A DNA stretch of 64,000 nt from Luteibacter sp. (lineage in GTDB: Bacteria; Pseudomonadota; Gammaproteobacteria; Xanthomonadales; Rhodanobacteraceae). Under the pieces are notes generated by a model. The model saw only the letters and a program-made list of their open reading frames with translations. It did no database searches and was not told where the DNA came from. The translations under genes were made by a program, and so were the position numbers. Of the stretch, positions 58,162 through 64,000 are shown in pieces; position 1 is the stretch's first letter; each line of letters begins with the position of its first letter. Where the stretch lies: contig NZ_WNDO01000001.1 of the NCBI RefSeq assembly GCF_009912395.1, positions 62,001-126,000 of the forward strand. The letters run 5' to 3'.

Positions 58162-58839
58162 CTAGTTGCTAATTCGGGTCCAAACGATGGTCCCAGCAGG
58201 CTTCACCGCATCGATAGCCGCGAAGATGTCGGCGTCTGTCACACCACCGGTCACCATTCCTATAGATGCGTACTCGGCTCTCGATGGCGTGCCATACGCG
58301 CCGGTTGGGATGCGATAGCCGGCGACGTTAGCAATGCCGACATTGCTCACCGGCCTATAGGCGATGACGAATGCCTGGTAGGGGAGCAGCATCGAGCCGT
58401 AGGCGCCCGCCACGCCGTATCCAATGTTCGGGGCCCCATAAGCACCAGTGTCTGCGGGCCGTAAGGGCTCGATGATCGTCGGCGACCTACCCGTCAGCGC
58501 GGTGAGGATCGAGACGATCGCGTTACGCGTCGCCTTCTCGCGGAACAGGTTCGCGAGAATCACGAGGCGATAGGAGGTATCCGACTGGCCGACCTTGCGC
58601 AGGAGTCCCGTTGGCCCAAAGAAGTCGGCGGCGATCATGTCGAGCCAGCCATCGGTGGCTGTCATGATCCGCGTCTGGAGCTTCGCATAGCCGTAGATCG
58701 TGTAGACGAAGCTAAGCAACGTCGCAATGCCGGACAGCACGCCATCCAGCAAAGGCATGCTGTCCGAGACACCACCAAACCACCGCGTGGGCAGCTTTGC
58801 TTTTAGCCTCACGAAAATGTCGTTGAAGTCTCCGATCAC
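58162..58839 (-). CDS. Phage tail/baseplate-associated protein
   Basis: 225 aa, GTG start overlapping the baseplate J stop by 4 bases. MIGDFNDIFVRLKAKLPTRWF, SGIATLLSFVYTIYGYAK, then a Gly/Tyr-rich region (ADTGAYGAPNIGYGVAGAYG) and ADIFAAIDAVKPAGTIVW near the end. The position right after baseplate J and the closing 'AVKPAGTIVW' resemble the P2 gpI/DUF2313 tail wedge group, but the assignment is by place, not by strong motif. Confidence 0.7.
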   Translation of the reverse strand: MIGDFNDIFVRLKAKLPTRWFGGVSDSMPLLDGVLSGIATLLSFVYTIYGYAKLQTRIMTATDGWLDMIAADFFGPTGLLRKVGQSDTSYRLVILANLFREKATRNAIVSILTALTGRSPTIIEPLRPADTGAYGAPNIGYGVAGAYGSMLLPYQAFVIAYRPVSNVGIANVAGYRIPTGAYGTPSRAEYASIGMVTGGVTDADIFAAIDAVKPAGTIVWTRISN

Positions 58840-59963
58840 GATACGGTCACCGTTCCGACGATGATGCGCTGCTGGCCGGACACGACGATGTCGGTGGTGC
58901 CGCCGTTGACCGTCAGTCCCGTGATGTTGGTGATACCCGGGGACGCGTCATACGCCACCTGAAGAAGACGGCTCCACGAAAGGCCCTGCCCCAGACTCAG
59001 TCCAGCGATGTAAGCCTGAATCGCGGCCCTGATGGCGACCTTGGTAGCAACCGGGTCATATCCAGAACCCACCGCCGCGGCCATCGCCACGTTGGCGAGG
59101 GTAGTGATCGGCGCGAAGACCCCGAAGGCAACGGTAAATGGCCGAACGGCGTCAATCGCGTTGTACGCCGATGCGAGAAACGTCGATCCGGGTACGCCGC
59201 TGCCATCGTCGACGACGGCGTAGAAGTACCCTGGATGGTAGTTGCCGTTGTAGTCCTGATTCTCGGCCAGCGATGCGGTGGCTCCGATTTTTAGTGAAGT
59301 GATCGCGTTGAGGATGGCTTGCTTAGTCGCCCTCGAAAGGCTGGCGATGTAGGCGACGAACCGAGCGCGGAAAGCGCCATCCTGCTCCGCATCGGCGCCA
59401 TTAGTGATCGGCACCAGATTGGTGACGGTATCCACGTAGGGAACCGCCTGCGCAAGCACGCTTATGGCGCCAGCGACGACGTTGTAAGCCGCACCAGCCG
59501 AGGCAGCGACCACCGGCACCGACATGCTCGCCGCGGCAGGTAGGATGACGTAGCCGCCAAGCTGCGCGCTGTACGCTGCGTTCGTGGCGTCCACCACCAC
59601 CGAGTACCGAAGGGTGCCATCGGCCGTCTGCACGACGGCGCCAATGGGAACGACCGCCTGCATGCCAGGGGTGAACCGAGCGAATACGACCTGCCCCGTC
59701 GCGGTTGCTGCCTGGAGCCGGAAGAACTGAAAATCCGCCATCCACGAGTCGAGGTCGGGCCCGTTACTCGTCGCCGCTCGCGTTGTCGCCAGCAAGAGGA
59801 GAATCAGGCCCTCAAGCCAGATCACCACCGACGCCTGCGACTCGGCTGTCGCGCGCAGGATGGAACCGACCGTGAAGTCCACCAGGGCCGACGCCCGCGC
59901 CTGAACGCTGACAGCGAAGTCGGTAACCAGTTGGGAGAAGCTTTTCGAATTAACGCTGGCCAT
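58836..59963 (-). CDS. Baseplate J/gp47-family protein
   Basis: 375 aa. N-terminal SFSQLVTDFAVSVQARASAL and DFTVGSILRATAESQASVV, then ADAEQDGAFRARFVAYIASL, and ATKQAILNAITSLKIGATA with a C-terminal AGLSLGQGLSWSRLLQVAYD: the baseplate J/Mu gp47 pattern. Baseplate wedge of a contractile tail. Followed by the gp25-like gene's neighbour relation typical of P2/Mu tails. Confidence 0.92.
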   Translation of the reverse strand: MASVNSKSFSQLVTDFAVSVQARASALVDFTVGSILRATAESQASVVIWLEGLILLLLATTRAATSNGPDLDSWMADFQFFRLQAATATGQVVFARFTPGMQAVVPIGAVVQTADGTLRYSVVVDATNAAYSAQLGGYVILPAAASMSVPVVAASAGAAYNVVAGAISVLAQAVPYVDTVTNLVPITNGADAEQDGAFRARFVAYIASLSRATKQAILNAITSLKIGATASLAENQDYNGNYHPGYFYAVVDDGSGVPGSTFLASAYNAIDAVRPFTVAFGVFAPITTLANVAMAAAVGSGYDPVATKVAIRAAIQAYIAGLSLGQGLSWSRLLQVAYDASPGITNITGLTVNGGTTDIVVSGQQRIIVGTVTVS

Positions 59964-59969
59964 GGCCGC

Positions 59970-60377
59970 TCACTGGTTGACGTTGAAAGACAGGATGGCC
60001 GCCGAATCGGACTCGGCATCGGTGTAGCGGATCGAGACCGCGAGACCGTTCGTGATCGTGCTCACGCTGATGACCGGCTCCGGCAGCGACGCGACGGCAT
60101 CCTCGAGCTGGATCTGCCCTCGGATCAGCGCAACGATTTCGGCTAGATCGACCGCTAGTCCCACATACCGTGGCAAGCCGGCGCCGTAGTTAGGATGGAA
60201 CGGGTAATCTGGAGGCAAAACGGTCCCGTCAGGAAGCACCGCGCGGGGGTTGGTCAGGAGCCGGCGCAAGATGCGCTGTTGCGTGCGCGCCGATCCCTGT
60301 GCCTGGCCGAGGTCGCCAGATGGCCCCACCCCCACGTCGGCGCCCCAGTAATGGTTGATGTCGGTCAGGTCAGCCAC
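59970..60377 (-). CDS. Phage baseplate gp25/GPW-like protein
   Basis: 135 aa, GTG start with AAGGA spaced 5. RTQQRILRRLLTNPRAVL, PNYGAGLPRYVG, and AEIVALIRGQIQLEDAV. The Y-G-x-G-L-P segment and location between V and J fit the gp25/GPW wedge family (tail lysozyme-like fold without enzyme activity). Confidence 0.78.
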   Translation of the reverse strand: MADLTDINHYWGADVGVGPSGDLGQAQGSARTQQRILRRLLTNPRAVLPDGTVLPPDYPFHPNYGAGLPRYVGLAVDLAEIVALIRGQIQLEDAVASLPEPVISVSTITNGLAVSIRYTDAESDSAAILSFNVNQ

Positions 60378-60386
60378 GCGAATTCC

Positions 60387-60977
60387 TTAAGCCACTGGGC
60401 CGGACGTACCCGAACCCGTTTGAACCCCGGTCACGCGGAGCGTGCTGTCGACATGCTTGCCATTCGACGTGATGCTGCCGGTGTGGGCCTGGTTGCCGTT
60501 CACGTTGAAGTCGCCGGCGTGATTCCACGTGCCTGCCGATGAAAGCGTGCCGTCGCCGTTGAGCGCGATGCTCGCGCCGTTCCCATCGCTGAAGGTGGCC
60601 TTGCCGTCGTTCGTGAGCTTCCAGAACGCGCCGGACCGATGGACGATCCAGACCTCGCCAGCCGGAACGGCCAGCGGCACGTCGATGTCATTGAACAGGG
60701 CTCCACCGGCGACGCCCGCGTCCTGCGCGCCATCCTGAAACTCCACCGTGATCTGGTCATCGAGGTTCGGCGGCGCGTAGATGCCGAAGCCATTGCCCAC
60801 CTGAACGGCCTGCAAGGGAATCCAGCCCGTCTCGACCTCGTCGGGCGGAAACTTCACCTTGACCGCATAGCGGTTCGGATCGTAGGCGCTGACCAGGCCG
60901 ACACGCAGGCCCGCACGCCCCTGCGCGGCGGCCGTGGCAATGCCGCGCATGGCGTTGTGAAGCCTGGAACCGGTCAT
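60387..60977 (-). CDS. Phage baseplate assembly protein V (spike)
   Basis: 196 aa. LRVGLVSAYDPNRYAVKVKF (OB domain), then VPAGEVWIVHRSGAFWKLTNDG and a repetitive C-terminal beta-helix (GNQAHTGSITSNGKHVDS), ending in TSGPVA. Central spike of a contractile tail. The ATG overlaps the gpD-like stop by 4 bases. Confidence 0.9.
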   Translation of the reverse strand: MTGSRLHNAMRGIATAAAQGRAGLRVGLVSAYDPNRYAVKVKFPPDEVETGWIPLQAVQVGNGFGIYAPPNLDDQITVEFQDGAQDAGVAGGALFNDIDVPLAVPAGEVWIVHRSGAFWKLTNDGKATFSDGNGASIALNGDGTLSSAGTWNHAGDFNVNGNQAHTGSITSNGKHVDSTLRVTGVQTGSGTSGPVA

Positions 60978-62125
60978 GGGACGATGCTCGTATCCTGCGA
61001 GTGGTTTTTGCCGCTGATGTCCATCGTGTAGCCGCCTCCGTTGGACATGGAGCGGTTTACGCTGTCCACGTAATACGTCTGGTCGAAGGAGGTCCCGGTG
61101 CCCGTGACCTTCACCATGCTGGTCGCCGTGGTGTCGCTATCCGCGGGCATTGATGCTCGGAAGCGCATCTCGTGCTTGATCAGCTCGTTGTAGAGCGCCT
61201 GCGCCCGCTGAAGCGCCTGCTCCTGGGTAAGGTTGCCGATGACGTAGGAATAGACCTGCGCGGGAGACGTGGCCTGCCCTGGCCTGATGCCCTTCGCGTG
61301 GCTCGTCGGGTACGTAGCCGTGAATCCCTTCTTCTGCTTCTGGTTCCAGGATCGGACCTGCACGATGGCGCCCTTCCCCACCGTCAACGTGCGCGAGAAG
61401 CCGAGCCGGATGGTGTTGGAGCGATGAAAGCCATAGGTGTCATCCGGCTCTTCCCACCAGATTTCGAGGGGAACGGCGTCGGCTGGGTCCGGCTTGGGCT
61501 CGAAGTGCAGTTCGTCTCCCTTCACGTAGACGACGAAGCCCTCCTGCATGGCGAGCCAGGTCAGTAGCTCCCACTCGGTGTCCGTCGATGTCATCGACAC
61601 ATGGTCTATCTGGTAATAGCGCCCCACCGGCGTGGAGGTGTCCGTAACCACCGGTGTGAGACCGTGTCGCTGCGCCAACGTGGTCGCGATCTGGCTTGCC
61701 GTCTGGGTCTGCCACTTCTCCGTGGTCTTCGCGTCGATCAGCAGGGACGTGAGATCGCGGCCGCTGAGCGGGATTTCGCGCGCGGCAGGATCGAAGTCGA
61801 TTACGTCCACATTCCCCTTGATCAATAGCGTCAGTTCGTCGGCACTAACCACATCAGGGTTCGACGGGAAGCCAGCGAAAATCTCCACGCTGATCTGATC
61901 CTGCGACAAAAGCCAAGCTTTATCCTGCGGTGCAACCAGTTCTTTAACGGCGAGCAACACGTCGAAGGTGTCGGCCTCGTGGTAGGCATTGGAATCCACG
62001 GCGAAGTCGATCCACGCCGGAGACGGCGTACCGTTGAGTCGCACCAACCCGCGCGGCTGGCGAGCAGCCTGCATCGATGGATCGATGACCGCGGCGACCG
62101 ACGAGAGGTCTTGAACTTCAGTCAC
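60974..62125 (-). CDS. Phage tail hub protein (late-control gpD-like)
   Basis: 383 aa, GTG start overlapping the upstream stop by 8 bases. VEIFAGFPSNPDV, LIKGNVDVIDFDPAAREIPL, GRDLTSLLIDAKTTEKW, EWELLTWLAMQEGFVVYVKG and HEMRFRASMPADS. This is the layout of the P2 gpD/T4 gp27 baseplate hub family. Confidence 0.85.
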   Translation of the reverse strand: MTEVQDLSSVAAVIDPSMQAARQPRGLVRLNGTPSPAWIDFAVDSNAYHEADTFDVLLAVKELVAPQDKAWLLSQDQISVEIFAGFPSNPDVVSADELTLLIKGNVDVIDFDPAAREIPLSGRDLTSLLIDAKTTEKWQTQTASQIATTLAQRHGLTPVVTDTSTPVGRYYQIDHVSMTSTDTEWELLTWLAMQEGFVVYVKGDELHFEPKPDPADAVPLEIWWEEPDDTYGFHRSNTIRLGFSRTLTVGKGAIVQVRSWNQKQKKGFTATYPTSHAKGIRPGQATSPAQVYSYVIGNLTQEQALQRAQALYNELIKHEMRFRASMPADSDTTATSMVKVTGTGTSFDQTYYVDSVNRSMSNGGGYTMDISGKNHSQDTSIVP

Positions 62126-63074
62126 CCAGCAACCCTCCCGCGTTGTCGGCGCGTAGCGGCACCGAGATGGTTTGCAGACCGGTCAGCATCGGGTCGCTTA
62201 GGCCGTTGGCCTTGGCGATGCCGGTCCATGCCGTGGCGTCTCCGTACTGCGAGGCCGCCATGTCCATGAGGTTGCCGCCGGACACGGGAACCGAGCGGCC
62301 AGCACCCGCCACTGAACCCAGGTTCGAGCGCATGCGGCCTACTACGTTCTGTAGCGCGTAGAGGTTGGGCAACTGGTTGAATGCCACGACCTGGGCCGCC
62401 AGCGATTGCGACGACAAGCCGATGGGCGTGTTGGGCAGCACGCCGCCAAGCGTTCCGATGTTCTGGATGCTGTTGCCTGCACCGGCGATGAGCTGATTTG
62501 TGCGCGTAAGCACCGTCCCGATCGGGCCGAGCACGCTGTTGATGACCGAGGTCGAGGCATTCGCGAAGCTCGACACGCCGGTCACTGCCGAGTTCAGCGT
62601 TCCCAGCGCTGACGACAGCGCCCCGTCACCTATGCTCCCTCCGAGGCCGATGGCGGACGACATGTCGTCACCCATGGCGTCATCGATCGATCCGCCGGCC
62701 ACCTGGGTAATGGGCGCCGTCAGGTCTTCGACAACCTCCAGGCTGATCCTGTAGGGAATCTCGTAGGCGCGACGGAAGTCCGCCTCGAAGGTCGCGATCA
62801 CCACGTTGAAGCGGAAGGCATCCCAGGTCAGTGTCAGCGCGCGCCCCTGCTTGCGAAGGGTGTCGATATACCGGGCGCGCGACACCGCATCCTGGCCGCG
62901 GAACCAGCCGCGCCAGTCCTTCGGCGCGTCGTCCGGTCCCATGGCATCGACCACCCGCTGGCCACCAACGAGCTTGTGGACAACCAGCGCCTGCCCACCG
63001 CCGAACAGAATGGACTCGGGGACCTCCATGTCCCGAAACTGGAAATCGCCCAGCGTGACAACCGTCGTAGCCAT
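62118..63074 (-). CDS. Phage tail protein with C-terminal LysM-like domain
   Basis: 318 aa. N-terminal FQFRDMEVPESILFGGGQAL and AYEIPYRISLEVVEDL, a long Gly/Ser/Asn-rich middle, and a C-terminal LysM-type repeat GGNLMDMAASQYGDATAWTG with ANGLSDPMLTGLQTISVP. Position between tape measure and gpD fits P2 gpX/Mu-type tail hub connector (LysM tail-hub proteins). Confidence 0.78.
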   Translation of the reverse strand: MATTVVTLGDFQFRDMEVPESILFGGGQALVVHKLVGGQRVVDAMGPDDAPKDWRGWFRGQDAVSRARYIDTLRKQGRALTLTWDAFRFNVVIATFEADFRRAYEIPYRISLEVVEDLTAPITQVAGGSIDDAMGDDMSSAIGLGGSIGDGALSSALGTLNSAVTGVSSFANASTSVINSVLGPIGTVLTRTNQLIAGAGNSIQNIGTLGGVLPNTPIGLSSQSLAAQVVAFNQLPNLYALQNVVGRMRSNLGSVAGAGRSVPVSGGNLMDMAASQYGDATAWTGIAKANGLSDPMLTGLQTISVPLRADNAGGLLGD

Positions 63075-63084
63075 GTCTCTCCCG

Positions 63085-64000
63085 TCAGCGGGCTTGGTTC
63101 ATGCCGACAGGCGCCGGCGTTGCGGAGAAGTCGAAGGCGTTGCCGCCGCGCTGTGGGGCGCTGAGCATGTCGCCGAAGTGCGGGGCGAGGTATTTGCCGA
63201 CCTTCTTTCCGTCGAGGTAGACGTCGCCCGCGCCGCCGCCCTGTGCCGTGGGCTTCTTCGGCGCGACGAACGGCGAGCGGCTCATGTAGTCGGTCTCGGC
63301 CTTACGACTCAGCGGGTCGTCACTGAATACCCGACCGATCGACGACCACGGCTTGAATTCCCGCTTGCCCGTGGCCTTGTTGAACGGGTTCCACAGGTCG
63401 TAGAGAGTGCCGGATAGCGTGTCGTCCTTCTGGCCCGTCACCTTCGCCGCGAGCGGATTGATGGCGTTGTCGTTGAGCCATCCGCCGGTCTTCCATCCGA
63501 TGTAGGCGGCCATAAAGACGCCGGCCGCCGAGGCGATGGCGCCAAGCCCAGCTCCAACCCCAGTAAGTAGACCGCCCAGCCCCCCAGCGGCCGTTACTGC
63601 CGTTCCGATAAGCGTCAGTGCGCCCCCAACAGCCAGAATCGATCCACCAATTACCGCTAACGCAGCGACCGCCCCGAAGACGATGACCAAGCCCTTCGTG
63701 AGGGTTGAGTGGTCATTGATCCACGTCGCGATCTTTTCGATCAGGGGGGTGACAAACTGGAGCCCCTTAACCAGCATTGGAAGCACAACCGCCCCAAGAC
63801 GTACCGAAGCCGTCTCAAGCTCCTTCTGCGCTCGCAGGTACTGGCCGCGATAGGTTTGGCTCTCCTCATCGACCGACGCATTAATACCAAGCGCCTTCTT
63901 CTGCGCTTCGTCGGAGTGGTGGATTGCCGCAAGCTGGCGATCGATCAGACTGAACATCGCGCCGCCAGTGCGGCCAAAGATCATTGTGTTCTCGCGAGCC
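63085..64000 (-). CDS. Phage tail tape measure protein, C-terminal part (cut by right edge)
   Basis: At least 304 residues visible; the 5' end lies beyond the window and the frame is still open at the edge. Helical region (AQKKALGINASVDEESQTYRG in pieces: AQKKALGINASVDEES), hydrophobic glycine-rich segment (~80-165: AVAALAVIGGSILAVGGALTL), and a C-terminal SFSDDPLSRKAETDY-like tail. Transmembrane-like patches are usual for tape measure proteins, which set tail length. Confidence 0.85.
   Translation of the reverse strand, partial: ARENTMIFGRTGGAMFSLIDRQLAAIHHSDEAQKKALGINASVDEESQTYRGQYLRAQKELETASVRLGAVVLPMLVKGLQFVTPLIEKIATWINDHSTLTKGLVIVFGAVAALAVIGGSILAVGGALTLIGTAVTAAGGLGGLLTGVGAGLGAIASAAGVFMAAYIGWKTGGWLNDNAINPLAAKVTGQKDDTLSGTLYDLWNPFNKATGKREFKPWSSIGRVFSDDPLSRKAETDYMSRSPFVAPKKPTAQGGGAGDVYLDGKKVGKYLAPHFGDMLSAPQRGGNAFDFSATPAPVGMNQAR

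Larger units (their letters stand above)
54568..64000. mobile_element. Prophage (contractile tail) or tailocin, left part
   Basis: From the tRNA-Leu 3' end to the right edge. Contains cargo genes of lower GC near the tRNA, then a minus-strand tail/baseplate module: tape measure, LysM tail protein, gpD-like hub, baseplate V, gp25-like, baseplate J, tail protein, tail fiber, fiber assembly. Baseplate J/V/gp25 show a contractile (myovirus-type) tail. No integrase, terminase or capsid is within the window, so intact prophage and headless tailocin cannot be told apart. The exact left end is not proven. Confidence 0.8.

Overview
The window is a high-GC gammaproteobacterial chromosome segment that ends in the tail module of a prophage. 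Protein content and gene order suggest Xanthomonadales, probably Rhodanobacteraceae (Luteibacter/Dyella/Rhodanobacter-like): a DksA with a long Lys/Ala-rich N-terminal extension, a FimX-type protein, SulP plus beta-carbonic anhydrase, an rnfB gene alone between metG and nth, and many small GTAGGAGCGCGC-type palindromes between genes. No species-level claim can be made from sequence inspection alone.

Layout. 1-6.5 kb: a glycine-zipper-type secreted protein cut by the left edge, cysS-sufE, nadV, a dksA-like regulator, yidD-pyrC. 6.5-13.1 kb: an M23 peptidase, folE2, then a tightly overlapping minus-strand operon (secreted protein, MTA/SAH deaminase, YciI, ubiG, a MupP/Gph-type HAD phosphatase, a squalene/phytoene-synthase-family protein). 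13.1-19.9 kb: efp and its modification enzyme epmB face away from each other, followed by a FimX-like protein and convergent purB/purA. 19.9-27.2 kb (minus strand): hflK-hflC, miaA-hfq-hflX, a lipoprotein, dcd and the Fe-S carrier apbC. 27.4-33.7 kb: a DUF2147 protein, metG-rnfB-nth, SulP transporter and carbonic anhydrase.

33.8-42.6 kb holds a two-component system followed by a complete tripartite RND efflux system (inner membrane pump, periplasmic adaptor, outer membrane lipoprotein). 42.7-50 kb is an outer membrane porin, rnt, and the phosphate-uptake operon pstS-pstC-pstA-pstB-phoU with a plausible Pho box. At 50.06-50.45 kb a guanidinium exporter of the Gdx/SugE type lies behind two hairpins with ACGA and ACGG loops, a very good match to a guanidine-II (mini-ykkC) riboswitch. 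rnr-rlmB and a small membrane protein follow.

A tRNA-Leu(CAG) at 54.48 kb with its own strong promoter marks the boundary of an integrated contractile-tailed phage (or tailocin). Beyond it lie lower-GC cargo genes (a small unknown protein, a Rap1a/Tai-like immunity lipoprotein and a membrane fatty-acid-hydroxylase/sterol-desaturase-family enzyme). A minus-strand tail module then runs, in transcription order, from tape measure (cut by the right edge) through LysM tail protein, gpD-like hub, baseplate V, gp25-like, baseplate J, tail protein and glycine-rich tail fiber to the fiber assembly protein. Integrase, capsid and lysis genes are not in the window.

The small palindromic repeats occur at eight places in the chromosomal part and none was seen in the prophage. 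I saw no CRISPR array, insertion sequence or rRNA. The strongest unusual signals are the guanidine-II riboswitch, the prophage cargo block at tRNA-Leu, the DksA variant with one zinc-finger cysteine left, and the likely MupP peptidoglycan-recycling phosphatase hidden behind a 'phosphoglycolate phosphatase' family name.
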